DNA of 64,000 nucleotides, from NCBI RefSeq assembly GCF_004337985.1, contig NC_043744.1, positions 4,990,312-5,054,311 of the forward strand, read 5' to 3'. The DNA comes from Pyricularia pennisetigena (taxonomy: Eukaryota > Ascomycota > Sordariomycetes > Magnaporthales > Pyriculariaceae). The notes beneath the pieces are model-generated. The model had not been told where the DNA came from, ran no database searches, and was given only the letters and a program-made list of their open reading frames with translations. Both the position numbers and the translations under genes were made by a program. Below are positions 1 through 13,713 of this stretch, piece after piece (the first letter of the stretch is position 1; each line of letters opens with the position of its first letter).

Positions 1-867
1 TTGTTGATTCTGATGCCGAAGCCCTCCAACTCCGACTCGATCACGCGCTTGTCCGTCAGCGGCTTGTTGACGTCCAGAACGATAAAGATCAAGTGGCAAG
101 TCTTGGCCACGGCAATGACCTGCCTACCACGACCACGACCGTCTTTTGCACCCTCGATGATACCAGGCAGATCGATGATCTGCAACGGTGCGCCTATATT
201 CCCCCAACACGACCGTCGCCGTTGTCAGCGCAAAAGAAGTCTTCCCATGTGCATCAATACAGATGTACACCACCCACTACATCCCCCAAGCCGTTCGCCC
301 ACACCCAAGACCACCTACCGTTATATATCACCTGACCAGGCACCGACGTCAAAGTTGTGAACTCGTAAGCGGCCGCCTCGGAGTGCTGACCCGTCAACCG
401 ACTCATCAGGGTACTCTTGCCCACGGAGGGGAAGCCGATAAATCCAATACTAGCGACACCCGTGCGCGCAACGTCGAAGCCCGCGCCGCCGCCGCCGCCA
501 CCCGACGACGGGGTGAGCAGCTCACGCTTCAACTTTGCGAGCTTGGCCTTGAGCTGTCCGAGATGGTAGGAGGTGGCCTTGTTTTTTTGAGTCTTGGCCA
601 TCTGTCAAAAAATTCCAATCAAACATGGCGGGGTTCGCCGTCGGTGGTCATTTTGTCAGTCTTCGTTTCTTGTCGCCGTGTGCGCGCATTGTTCGTTGGG
701 AGTCGCATTAGGATTTGTGCTGAGCTGAGCTGGTTGGGGCTTACTTCGGCCTCGATCTCTTTGATCTGTCGAGTGCGCGCATCGCGACGAGTGTTAGTTG
801 GCTAAGTTCTAGTCTTCTGTGGATGCGAGCCGTTGCGAATACTTGCCTTTTCGACTGTGGTCGACAT
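1..867 (-). CDS. RBG1: DRG1/Rbg1-type GTPase, 5' part only
   Basis: Developmentally regulated GTP-binding protein of the Obg/DRG class. Family members are cytosolic, bind ribosomes and act in translation with a DFRP partner. The gene runs off the left edge, so the C-terminal GTPase part and TGS domain are missing. Exons (minus): 847-867 (MSTTVEK), 745-765 (IKEIEAE), 319-601 (from [15 protein letters not shown]) and 1-193. Visible motifs are the P-loop GFPSVGKS, the switch segment YEFTTLT, the G3 motif DLPGIIEGA and the [10 protein letters not shown] stretch. The glycine-rich loop before GFDVARTG and the RRELL-like spacing fit DRG1 rather than DRG2. Intron 1 (766-846) has a GC donor (AAG|GCAAGT) and a normal CAG acceptor. 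The two 21-nt exons restore the conserved N-terminus; starting at the internal Met (601) would lose it. Family call very sure; start exon sure. Confidence 0.93.
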
Positions 868-1368
868 GGTTGCGGTTGCTAGGCAAAAGCCTGTTTTCGC
901 TTTATCTTGGAGTTCTACCGCCCTGGCCTGGGCTTTGCTCTACTGATTTCAAACTTGGTTGATATCGTTGTCGATTCAAGTTTGATTATAGAAGTGGATG
1001 TGGTTCTTTGTGGATTCAAGACCGACGTTTGGCAAGAATGTCGGCTTTCCGTCTCTCTCGATTGTGTTAAGAAATTTTGTGGGGCATTCTCGACAGCCCC
1101 TCATTGATGTCACTGGGGACGGGAACCGAATCGATAAGAAAGTACCTATTGGCTGATCACGGCCTTGTAATAATACTGTTACCCAAACAGCAGACGGCTC
1201 ATTTTCAACTGAAATGCAAATATTCAAAAAGAGACATTCTGTTTTTAGTTTGCTTTTTCTTTTCTTTTCTTCTTCTTCCCTCTTGACTTTTGTGGGCAGA
1301 AAATGGGTATCGTGCTTTTTGGCCTCTGTATTTAAGAGAACCGAGTCTACGTGACGACAATTGCACAT
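868..1368. other. Intergenic, DRG1 upstream / cyp15 downstream
   Basis: About 500 nt holding the promoter and leader of the DRG1 gene and the 3' region of the WD40-cyclophilin gene, both on minus. Only short shadow frames are present. A pyrimidine-rich stretch lies at about 1255-1285. No recognisable gene. Confidence 0.6.
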
Positions 1369-3381
1369 TCAGAAAACGTCAATGTTAAGGATTTTAATAT
1401 CCTCTTCCGGCTTTTCTTTGTGTGTCCGAGCATTCTCGATCTTGTGAATGACATCGAATCCCTGCACCGCCCTACCAAAAATCGTGTGTTTCCCGTCAAG
1501 CCATGACTGCACAGTTGGATCGTTAGCACAAAACCACCATTCATTTCCGCAGAGGAGTAGGTGTTGGACAACCTGATACGTACTGTTTTCTCTGTGGTGA
1601 TGAAGAATTGACTGCCGTTGGTGTTGGGCCCGGCATTGGCCATGCTGACTGTATATGGTTTGTCGTGCTTCAGACTGCTAAACTCGTCCTCAAACTCCTT
1701 ACCCCAGATGCTCTCGCCGCCGGTGCCATCGCCCAGCGGATCTCCACATTGAATCATGAACTTGCGAATGACGCGGTGGAAAATCGTATTGTTGTAGTAC
1801 CCGCGCTTAGAGTGCGTGACAAAGTTCTCCACCGCCTTGGGCGCCGCGTCGGGGAACAAGCGGATGTGAATGTCGCCATAGGACGTGTGGATGATGGCCG
1901 AAGAGCCCGTCTCGGCCTTCTTCTCGGCCGCCTTCTTGGCCCCGCCGAGTATCGTCGGTTTCTCGTTCTGCACGTCCCGCGTCGTCTTAGAGATATCCTC
2001 GTCGTTGGTGAACATGTAGAAACGCCCCTTGCCCGCGCCCGTCGCCACCAGGATCGGGTCGCGCACCTCCGACTCCTGCAGCAGGGGGTTGCTCGACGCG
2101 GCCATGGCCACCGTCGTGACGCCTTTCTTCTGGGGCTGGCCCTGGTAGATGGCCAGGTTGAGAGCGCGAAAGTTTTCGTCCTTGCCGTAGACCTTGACCA
2201 CCTTGTTCGAGTACGTGTTGAGCACTTTGACCCCGAGGATCGAGCCGTACATGATGAAGTGGCCCGACTCGTCAAAAATCACATTAATCTTGTCCGCAAG
2301 CGCAGGGGCATCCAGCTCCCGCTCCTGCGCCAACCTCCGCTTGAACTCGTTATCGTCAAGCTTTTGGATTGCAGTGCCGGCCTGCTGCATCTCCTCAACC
2401 GTGCGTATGGACTCGTCGTATGTTCTGTACAGTTTGGCAGTTGCAAAGTCAAAGACTCGTATCTTGCGGTCTGGCGAAGAATATGTGGCGAACTTCTCGC
2501 CGTTAGGCGATATTGTAAGCGATGTAGGCACTGCCTTGGCCTTCTTGAATTCAAACAGGTTTGTTGAGCTCTTCATGGCAAAGACGTTATCCGGCTTTTG
2601 ATATGTCTCGTTTGGTCTCCAGTACTCAAGCATACCGCCTTGATCTGCCGATATGACGCAGTCGTATGCATCGTTGAAGGTCATTAGAGTTACCGGGCTT
2701 CGATGGAGGCCCTTGATGGTATGTATGGGCTCTGTCCTTTCACCTCTCCCGTCCAAGATATGAATTAGCGGCTTTTCAGACTCTGACACGGCAAGTAGGG
2801 GCAGCCTGGCGCCCTTCTTGTGCACCCAACAGACGCAGCGCGGGACGTAGTCCAGCTCCATCATTGCGAGCAGGTCGAAAGTGATTACGTCAAAAATCTT
2901 GATCGTCTTATCCAGCCCCGCAGTAGCAAAGCTGCGACCATCCGCGCTGACAGAAACGGACTTAATCTCGCCCATGTGCGCCTTGAACTCCTTGACGAAC
3001 TCGATGCCTTGCCCAATCTTCTTCCAAAACTTGACGACGCCGTCGACAGACACCGTGATGAGGAACTCGGTGATCGGGGTCCATAGCACAAAGGCAAGTT
3101 GCTCCTTGTGCATGAGCGACTTTGAGTAGCGAGGTGACTTGGGCAGGGCCGAGGCGTAGAGCTTTTCGTATGGGAGGACACGGCGCTTCTTTTTCGGGGC
3201 CTGAGATGGCAGCTGCGGGCCCATGTCATCGTCGGAGGAGCTGTCTGGAATCCGCATGTTAGTAAAGAGCTGTCGAGGCCGTTTGATAGTAAATATCAGA
3301 CCAACCATCGTCATCTTGGGTTTCCGAATGGCTGCGCTTCAGCGACTTGACGTCGTCGTCTTCTGTGGCTTCTGTTTTCAT
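1369..3381 (-). CDS. cyp15: WD40-repeat cyclophilin (PPWD1/Cyp15-like peptidyl-prolyl isomerase)
   Basis: Peptidyl-prolyl cis-trans isomerase with an N-terminal WD40 propeller. The human homologue PPWD1 is found in spliceosomal complexes. Exons (minus): 3306-3381, 1584-3244 and 1369-1506; introns are 61 and 77 nt. The predicted protein is 624 aa. It starts [10 protein letters not shown] with an acidic Ser/Asp segment (SSSDDDMGP) and a short basic KKKRR stretch, followed by WD repeats over roughly residues 60-430. The cyclophilin domain opens with [16 protein letters not shown] and shows [36 protein letters not shown] and, in the last exon, [11 protein letters not shown]. The catalytic Arg of FHRV and the GSQFFI strand are kept, so activity is expected. 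Extending the long frame past 1583 would lose the WLDGKHT end, so the 3' intron is needed. Intron 1 has a weak GTTGGT donor. Confidence 0.92.
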
Positions 3382-3748
3382 TTTCTCTGAAGCCCAGCTA
3401 TAGTTAAGTCCTGAAATGAAAGTTTGCTATGTGCGCCAAAGTGACGCGAATAACTGTAGATGTCTGTTTTCTTTCAGAAGCGGGAATTTTTCTTCATGTA
3501 TTCCATCAAGAATTACAATGACAGCCAAAATAATGCAGGTTCGTCCATTTGTTCCGCACCAAAAGTTCGCGATGGTGTTGATTGGCAGCGCGTCGCACCG
3601 CACCGAGCGGCCCCACTTCCGGCTCCGGGCCATTTTGCGGTTTTGCGGTTGTGCTTTCTTGGGAGGCTAAACAGACGCCAAACACCTGCTACCATGTATC
3701 CAAGCATTTTGAAGATAAAACCCTGTCACAACTAGCCATCAGACTCAG

Positions 3749-3782
<34 letters not shown>

Positions 3783-4217
3783 AGACGCTTCAGCAGTGTT
3801 TGGTCCTCCTCAGATCTCGCCAACATGGAACTCACAGACCCAATGGGATCCATGTTGCATGTGCTTGCTTTGGCCCTGCGCTGCATTCCAAGTGTTGGTC
3901 GATGACGTTTGCAGCTCGAGAGAAGTGGGGAGAAAACCATAGACAGTGGATGCTGCTAGCCAAGCTTCGGGGAGCTCGGTTGCTCTTTCGTAACTCTACA
4001 AACCCTCGGCGTGCTTCAACAGTCCGCGCGGAAAGAGTAAGCCCGGGCGTCCTTGACATATTTTTCACTGAAAAATTTGTACCGATGTGATATTAATTCC
4101 CGGATTGTTTCTTTCTTTTCTTTCCTCCTCCCTTGTCCTAGGCCTAAGGCGTGTAATCTTTAGACTACTGTAGAGCAATAGGAAAAGCCTTGACACGACT
4201 ACAAAACATCAATAACA
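3382..4217. other. Divergent intergenic region with a 30-nt poly-A
   Basis: Shared upstream region of the WD40-cyclophilin (minus) and the FAR-17a-like gene (plus). It holds an uninterrupted run of 30 A at 3751-3780 and a pyrimidine stretch near 4105-4135 just before the plus-strand gene. No coding frame here looks like a protein. Confidence 0.6.
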
Positions 4218-5067
4218 ATGGACGTCAAACACTCCCTCCAGCGGCTGAGGTCTCCCTCCAGGGACCTCTCACTGACGCTACATATTCTGGGCCTGGCTTC
4301 ATTCTACCAGTCCTTTCGATACCTCTACATCTTCCCCACGCCAATCAGCTCAGCGTACGGCGGTAGCGGTCAATTCCTCACAATCATAGGCCTTGGCTTG
4401 TCGATGATAGCCTTCGGGTTGGGATTGCTGGCCGACGTAACTCTGAGCCCGACCTTTTTCAAGGCCAAGAACTTTGTGGCCGTGTGCGCGAACCCGCTCG
4501 AGGTCTTGATCAGCATCTTGTACTGGGGAATTGCACTTTACGACAAGGAATTATTGATGCCATCCGAATATAGGTAAGTCTGGGAGGGCGGTGTTGGCAA
4601 ACAAGATCAATCGGCCAAATCTAAAAAGGAAAACTTGCTGACCTTTAACCATTGAAAGCCTGCCCTGGGCTGTTGATATTGGCTATCACGCCGCTCCAGC
4701 AATATTCTTGACCATCGACCTACTGTTCTTCAGCCCTCCTTGGACCGTCAAAGCCAATGGAGCTGTTGGTCTCAGCGTGGTGCTGGCATTTTTGTACTGG
4801 GGCTGGATAGAGCACTGCGCCAGCCACAATGGATGGTAAGCATTTCCGTTTACTTTAGCGTTGAGCCTCCATACTTGTACTGACGCGAACAAAAACAGGT
4901 ACCCTTATCCAATTCTGGGACTTCTGAACACCGCGCAGAGGGCCGTTTTCTTTGCATTCTGCGCCGGTCTTGAGGCAAGCAGTACAATGGCCTTGAAGTG
5001 GCTCTATGGCAAGGTCAATGGGATCGAAGAGTTCAAGCGGGAGGCTATCAAGCCTGCCAAAATGTAA
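4218..5067 (+). CDS. FAR-17a/AIG1-like multi-pass membrane protein
   Basis: Exons 4218-4573, 4659-4835 and 4899-5067 (introns 85 and 63 nt) give a 233-aa protein, the usual size for the FAR-17a/AIG1 family. About six hydrophobic segments are visible, for example around FLTIIGLGLSMIAFGLGLL, ILYWGIALY, FLTIDLLFFSPPW and GLSVVLAFLYWGWIEH. The family hallmark, a His followed shortly by W-x-YP, is present as HNGWYPYPIL across the second splice junction. Human relatives AIG1 and ADTRP hydrolyse fatty-acid esters of hydroxy fatty acids. Whether fungal members do so is unknown, so the enzymatic role is inference. Likely in the endoplasmic reticulum or plasma membrane. Start chosen at the first Met after an A-rich leader (ATCAATAACA). 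Confidence 0.85.
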
Positions 5068-5914
5068 TGCCGTGAATGTTAGTATCGTATTTGAGCCACG
5101 GACAGGGCTTGGTCCCCCGATTAAGTCCTTTTGTCCTTGTGTTCCAATAACTTGGCGGGGCCAACGCCTTGCTTGGGCGTTGATCTTTTCTCTCGATACG
5201 GCCGTCTTGGTGTGGTAAAGAGCACTGCAAGGCGACCACTCAAGTCATAAGACATCAGAGACCGAAAGAAGAGCACTCGGAGAGCACTGATACGACAAAT
5301 AACTCCTAGCCATCCATCCAAAATGCCCAGTTGACTAGTACTGAATCGGGCCCAGTAGCCGTGCTGCAAAAGTAAATCAGCACCACCGTCATGAGTGATA
5401 CTCTGATGTACACGAGCAGCTGAAATTTTCGAATCTGTCTGTTCAGCAACAGGATGGCAGCCAGCTGAGTGAGGGAAGCGAACCAGGCGCAGCTGACAAG
5501 CATCTACCAGTCGTAAGTTGATATATCGCGTCTATTTATAAAGGCGCTGGTGGATAGACAGAGTGCGTTGACCAACTGGGCGTCGCTGAACGAGTATGTG
5601 ATCTGAGAAGCAACCAGGCACGCATCAGCACTGTTGACATGTAGCCATCGCCACAGCCATGCTGTCGACAAAAAACCATATGCACTGTTCGGTTTCATCT
5701 CACAGTCTCACAGTCTCCCATTTTCCCAGGATTCCATCCGAGCAGCCGTGGAGACATGCACTTGCGCACCCAACCAAGTATCGATCTATCAAGCTTGGTG
5801 CAGAGTTGCTCATCATTAGGGTCAGCTGCCGAAATGTAGCATGATGACAAGGATGCACACGATTATATTCGGGGCCAACAAATCCACGATCAACTGGAAG
5901 ACTGCATGTGGGAG

Positions 5915-5947
<33 letters not shown>

Positions 5948-6755
5948 GCATGTCATAATTAGAAGCGGATAGAGGGGCGCTTACAAGGCCCGAAATATCG
6001 GGATTGGGCGACTGTACCTCACGGACAGGGTATGGCCCTACATCTTGTGCCTCTCGCCCAGGTACAGATGAGCAATCGCATCCGAGTATGGTGGGCTTCT
6101 TGTTGAAATGATTTTTCTTCCCTTTCGCGGGATAATTGCATCAAGAAGAGCCATCACTGTCTTCCTTGACATGCCTGCAAGGCATATTCAAAAGGAACTG
6201 CAAGAAGCCAAGGAGCAGCCTGTGTGTACCTTTTTATAGTCGACGATTAATTATACGACGACGGGACGTCCCACCCTGCTATATCTAGTCTCAGGCGGGT
6301 AGAAATAGTTTCGTCTTGGCTGCATGTTGTGTTCTTCAACGAAGTCGATAGACGGGCGGTTTTTCAGAGCTGTGTCTGTGGTCAGCCTGGGTCTCCATTT
6401 CAAGCCAATTGAGTGGCAAGGCAAGATCCCCGCAGCGAATCCCACCCCACCTAAACGAACGCTGTTCATATGCGTATGACTGAATGTGCAATGGGCTGAC
6501 TCACACACTCATTATTGGTGAATTGCCTTTTGATCAACCCAAATGTCTACCTACTATAGCCCAGCCCAGCCCTAGACCAGACAAACAAATGCACTAAGAT
6601 CTGCCGACTAACTTACTAGGAAAAATTTTGAGCTGTGCCGCATTGGCGCTTTTGAAATTGTTTCATATTTACATACTCGACAAACAAGTGCACCTTGTTT
6701 GATTGAACCCCTCACAAACTTGAACAATTAATTCCTTACGCTCAACTCGGTCAAA
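5068..6755. other. Long intergenic region upstream of DAHP synthase
   Basis: About 1.7 kb with no supportable gene. It holds a 29-nt poly-A at 5915-5943. The last 200 nt form the probable promoter and leader of the DAHP synthase gene. Only short, low-information frames occur on either strand. Confidence 0.55.
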
Positions 6756-8604
<1,849 letters not shown>

Positions 8605-10058
8605 TCAGAGTAGAGCTTTAGCTGCTGGTGTCCTCCGTAACCTGTCCCGCGTGAGTTCGCTTATGTTTTTGACCCCGGCGAGACCCATTGACTGATCAAG
8701 GTCGGCGAGTATACCGGCGAGGACATGCTGGGCGCCCTCCTTGCCTGCTATCCCGAGGCCGTATATGACGGGTCTTTTTTTTGTAGGAAAAAGACTTGTC
8801 AGCACATTATTATACAGAAACTCTGGCAGATGAGAAGGAGCAGACGACAGGAAAAGGGAGAAAAAAAAAAAAAAAAAAAAAGAAAACCTTACCTCCCGAC
8901 CAAAACCCCCTTGGCCCCCAAACAAAGCGCCTTCATGACGTCGACACCAGACCGAACGCCCGAGTCAAACAGAACCGTCATGCTCCCGCCCACGGCGTCG
9001 ACAATCTCTGGCAGTACATCCAGCGCTGCCACGGCTCCATCCAGCTGCCTGCCACCGTGGTTCGACACAACGATTCCGTCCATGCCGTGCTCCATGGCGA
9101 GCCTGGCGTCCTCGACGCTCACGATCCCCTTGAGCACGATCGGGTTCCCCTCGCCCCACATACTCCGCAGCTTGGCCAGCTCCGTCCACCGGTGCGCGTA
9201 GCCGCTGAAGACCTCGGCCGTCCATGCCAAGCTGGCCGCGACCGGGTTCCCCTCGGGCGTGGCGAGGTCCTCATCCTCCTCGCCGCCTTGTCTAACTTGT
9301 GCCGCAAACTTGCCCCGAAACACGGGGTCCGAGAAACCCATGGCGTTGCCTTTGCCGACCGCAAACGGGAGGAAGCCGCGGTCCAGATCCCGCGGCCGCC
9401 AGCTCATCGAGTGCGTGTCCAGCGTCACCACCAGCACGCTGCAGCCGGCGCGCCGCGCCCGACCCAGCAGGCTCGCCGTGACGTCGTCGTCGAGCGGCCA
9501 GTACAGCTGGTACCAGAGCCGCGCGCCCGACGCCTCGGCGACCTCCTCGACGGTGGACGAGGCGGCGGTGCTGAGGCAAAAGGGCACGCCGAGCTCGGCG
9601 CAGGCGCGCGCCGTGCCCAGCTCGCGGTCCTCGTGGAACGCCTCCTGCACGCCCACGGGCGCCATGACGAGCGGGCTGTCGTACCGCGTCCCGAACAGCT
9701 CGACGCCCAGGTCGCGCGGCCCCGTCGGCCGGAGCAGCCGCGGCACGAGCCGCCAGCTCCCAAACGCCGCCCGGTTCGCCGCCACCGTCTCCTCTGCCCC
9801 CGCCCCGCCCGCCACGTACCCGAACCCTTCCGGCGTCATGTGCTCGCGCGCCTGCTGCTCCAGGCCGCGCGGGTTCGTCGTTGCCGGCGGGCCCCGGCCC
9901 TCTAGCAGATGCGCGCGGTAAACGTCTAGCTGGTACTCGGAATACGGTGTGCGCTGCTGCTGCGGCGTGGACGAGCCGTTGCCGCCGCAAACGCCGCCCT
10001 GCTTGGGCTTGTTTGATGTGTTGTCGCCTGCCATATGGTTGATGAGTTCGTGAGCCAC
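8605..10058 (-). CDS. FMN-dependent alpha-hydroxy acid dehydrogenase, lactate 2-monooxygenase-like
   Basis: Exons (minus) 8893-10058 and 8605-8773, joined across a 119-nt intron (GGGAG|GTAAGG, AAAAG acceptor) to give 444 aa. A TIM-barrel FMN enzyme of the glycolate oxidase/flavocytochrome b2 family. Visible are the FMN-side motifs MAPVGVQ and LSTAASST, the substrate/FMN region LWYQLYWPLD and VLVVTLDT, the catalytic-base motif VVSNHGGRQLDGA, then VLFDSGVRSG and GVLVGR-PVIYGLGIAGKEG. The WRPRDLD and GFSDPVF segments resemble L-lactate 2-monooxygenase more than glycolate oxidase. There is no cytochrome b5 domain, no mitochondrial presequence and no peroxisomal SKL end (it ends KALL), so it is probably cytosolic. 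It oxidises a 2-hydroxy acid; the substrate is not certain. Met at 10034 is an alternative start. The intron carries a 21-nt poly-T (sense). Confidence 0.88.
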
Positions 10059-10555
10059 GGGTGTAATTGAGGATTCTTATCCTCGGGCCTTGACTTTACT
10101 AAAAGAAAAAGACCGAAACTGGGCGTTTTTATTTATTGCATCTTGTAGTCTCTACATCATCTCACGTAATGCCTTAATCAATGCCCAAGCAAAGTTAATA
10201 TTCCCCTCACGAAACATCCTGCTGGTATATCTCGGCTCGTCGTCTGAACAATTCTACTCTTGACCCTTTGACCCGCGGTCCGCTTACATACGCACTACTG
10301 CAAGCATAGTCATCCCATCAAGAAGAGTCGGAGGTAAAGTGTCAGGTTCGGATAAGCTTATGTTACCACACAAGAACGAACAACTTCAAGCCTCTCACAA
10401 ACAAGCAAGAACATTAGTTAGTTTAGTATTGTACGCGTTAAACTGCATGAGCTAGGCACCCACATGTATAACTCTTTGCAAATTCAGGGTTGTTCCTCCT
10501 GACAAGGCCTGAATTCCTGCCTATCACTACAATACGAACCCCTAGCAGACTACGT
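10059..10555. other. Intergenic, FMN enzyme upstream / NUP84 downstream
   Basis: About 500 nt between two minus-strand genes. It should hold the promoter of the FMN enzyme and the 3' end of NUP84. No gene or notable repeat seen. Confidence 0.55.
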
Positions 10556-13500
10556 TCAAGGCTTGATAGTCCAGAGCTCCCTCGACCAGCCCGTCTCGCG
10601 GTACTTCTTCGAGTTTGGTCCCTGCCCCTTCTTCAGGTCGGTCGTCCAGATGGCCAAAGCCTTACTGCAAGACGCGAACGACTCGAGCAGCTCCTTCATG
10701 CGGCCCGTCTTGACCAGTAGTTCCGCCAGGTCCGAACCCTCGGCTGCAATCTGCGCCGCCAAGTCCATGCACTCGAGTAGATAGTCACGAGTGGATGAGG
10801 TTCCCGCTGCATGAAGTGCACTCGCGTAACCTATCACCAACTCTGGGAGGTACATCTCACGTAGCTGGATGAATTCTTTGCGATCTGTGAATGGGAGAAA
10901 AAGAACAACCAAGGTTAGCAGAGCCCAAGGTTCGACCATGTGAAGAAAAAATAAAAAAAAAAGACGCCAATTTAAATTAGAAACCTACAATTCTTGCTGG
11001 TTAGAAGCCAATCTTTCAACAACGGCTTCATGTAGCCCTTGATGAGCTTGGCATTATCGGCCAGGGACTTTGCAGCCTCACGATCGCGAGAGCCGTCACT
11101 AAACACCAAATTAGTATTCCGCGCACATCCGCAATCCTTGATCACACTCGGTATATCCAGAACATGAACTCACTCTCTTGTCTGGTGCACAACGTGTGCC
11201 GTCGTCTCCAAACAGTCCATCACCTTGATGGCGCTCTCCAGCTCGTAATATGGTCGGGCAATGATTGAAAGCTGTTCTCTTGAGATTTCTGGCGTGACGT
11301 CGTCTTCATCCATAGCATCGATGGCAGGCTCAAGGTTGGCGGGTGAAAAGACGTCGTCCCACCAGGCTAAACTTTCCTCTTCATCTGGAATGGCCAAGTT
11401 TGCTTTGAGACGTAATATCTCGGCGCAAGATACCCTCTCGGCAAGGGCCCTGGCGGCGACTAGCCGCTTATGCTCTGCGGGTTGAACCCATGTCAGCTTC
11501 AAGAAAAATTTAAAAGATGTCCTGTTCCGGGGGAGAAGACCTACTGAAGAAATATTTGTAGATTCTAACGCCGTACTCAAAAGTCTCTGGCACTAGTCCA
11601 GTGACAAGGAGCATCCATTCCATTGACCGGATCAGATATTCGTCTGGAAGAGCAAATTCCGTGTCCTCTGGGTCGGTAGGGTTGTTTCCAAGAACTCCAG
11701 GATTTATGATACGACCATACTTGAGCGATGGGGGTCCCGGTGCAAGTATTTGGAGAGCATGCCTTTCGGTGTGCAACAGCGGCGAATCCTCCACGGCTTC
11801 GCTAATGTCGTCGAGATAAAGCTGAGGCTGGATATTGACAAAGTCCACCATGTTGTGACCCATCTTGCTCATGAGACTCAGCAACCTGACCTGCAACTCC
11901 CTATCGGTGATGTGAATCAGATTCCTGCTCATGCATATGTACCGCCGTTCGCCTTGCAACTTTGCACAGTACAGTGGAATGAGTTCGTCCAGGCCAGCCA
12001 GGCGCAAATAGCCAATGTAGGACACCAGGATATGCTCCTTTGTTGGCAGGCGACGGTCCGGTGCCTGGTCTGGTTTTGCGATGGACTCAAGTTCCGAAAT
12101 CGCGATAAAGATATGGCTCATGGTCCGAATCCACTGGTGGTCGCTCAGGTTTGCGAACCCACCGACGACCGAGTTTGCCGAAAAGTGAACATCCTGTGAT
12201 GGAAGGAGCCTCGACATCAACTCGTTCTGTTTGCTGTTGGATCTAGCCTCCAGGGCCAGCATATCGCCTTGCCGAATCAAGAACTCGTCCAGTCCATTGC
12301 TGAGGATGGAGGAGTGTAGTGTTCTGGAGACCGACTTGGCCTCACTGTTGATTGTTGGCCGCAGAACAAGCCCATCGATGTATGATTTTGAACTATGGCC
12401 CGATCTGGGAAGTTCGACTGCGCCGAACTGGCTTAGTGGTGACGAAGGGCCGAGGCCGCACTTCTCAACCAAGTACTGATCATACTGTCCCCGGAGTTGC
12501 GCGTTGTACTGCGCAAACACGAAGTCGTCCCATGCGCGAGAGACAGCCTCCACCTTTTCCCGGTCTCCAGCAAGGATGCCGTAGACGCCACGCTCAAAGT
12601 CGTCGGTGCCGCCATTGCGAGCCATCTGAAGGCACATCCTTCTCCAAAGTATTACCGACATGGGATCGTCAATGGGCGGCTCGCCACGGCCGTCCAAGGC
12701 TAGCGGCAAGCCGGATATGCTAACTGCCCTCCAAGCTTCCGTCCGCTCCTGGCACCAGTCCCTGATCTCACTCATGCTGCGTCCTCGTCGAAGCAGCTCA
12801 AAGCAGCCGAGCCAGATGGCTCGCTCAAAGTACTCGTCTTGGGCCGCCAGTTTCCGCTTTTGCCTGATCACAACATCGGGATCGAGTTGTGTCACCATGG
12901 GTCCGTTCGCTGATTTGAGGTTTGAGCCTGTGGAATCTGCCGTCTGCGGATCGACTGTCCCTGCCATGTGCATATGGGTCTTGTACATCTTGATTGCAGT
13001 CTTGGTGTGAAGCCAACCGTGGGCAAGAATGTCACCCCGGTCAGCGTTCTGCTGCAGGTCCTTCACGAGGTCGTCAATATCTGGGCGCACGCGTGCGCTC
13101 ATCTGCAACCATTCCAATACCGCCTTGTTCTCCGCAGCACCCTCGACCGTCTCCAAGAATTCATTCCAGTAAGGGCCGTGTTTTTGCGAGTTGGTGCTCG
13201 GCTTCTGGCCGTACCTCAGTGGTAACATGCGCTTCAGCAGATCCCACGTTTGCGCCTCCTGCTCCCAGAGCTGCAGCCGCTCGCTCTGGCTCAGAGCACC
13301 ATCCCGGGTCGAACCGCCACCCTGGCCCGTATTGTCGTCGGATGCATTTTGCCATGAAGGCTTGCCGTGGCGGGCTGTGGAGGCCAGTCTTAATCGCTCT
13401 CGCAATGCTTGCGCCCGTTCGTTGACGTAGTCCGAGTACTGCTCGACCAATCGAAAGATCCTGGCAAGCTTCTGTTGCGTTGAGCCCGACTCCAAGGCGC

Positions 13501-13713
13501 AGTCGTCTAGATATTTGGCAAAGACCTCGACCTCTTCATCGTAAGGTACTGATGTTTCCTTGAACGTCTCTTCGAGCAAAGCCATCTCATCGTCGCCGTC
13601 TGCATACGGTTTAGGATAATTCAGCATTAGCAGTGCACACAGGCTAGTCGGTGGGATTATCGGAGGGGCGACCAACCCGAGTCGAGCCCGTAAAAGGGCG
13701 TTGTTGGCGCCAT
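10556..13713 (-). CDS. NUP84: Nuclear pore protein Nup84/Nup107
   Basis: Scaffold nucleoporin of the Y-shaped (Nup84/Nup107-160) complex of the nuclear pore. Exons (minus): 13677-13713, 11545-13599, 11174-11474, 10989-11098 and 10556-10884, giving 943 aa, a normal size for fungal Nup84/Nup107. The sequence is all-alpha. It starts MAPTTPFYGLDS and continues DGDDEMALLEETFKE after a 77-nt intron with a CTAAT-type branch site. Recognisable Nup84/107 elements include WDLLKRMLPLRYG, AIWLGCFELLRRG, WRAVSISGLPLA, HILVSYIGYLRLAGLDELIPLYCAKL and EWMLLVTG. The last exons encode the C-terminal helical domain ending ELWTIKP. The in-frame Met at 13675 would place the protein start inside the first intron and is less likely. 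Confidence 0.92.

Noticed and set aside
1608..2567. 319-aa plus-strand frame
   Set aside because: Antisense to the WD40-cyclophilin gene; composition typical of a shadow frame.
8796..9905. 369-aa plus-strand frame
   Set aside because: Antisense shadow of the GC-rich FMN enzyme gene; low-complexity Arg/Ala/His composition and no domain.
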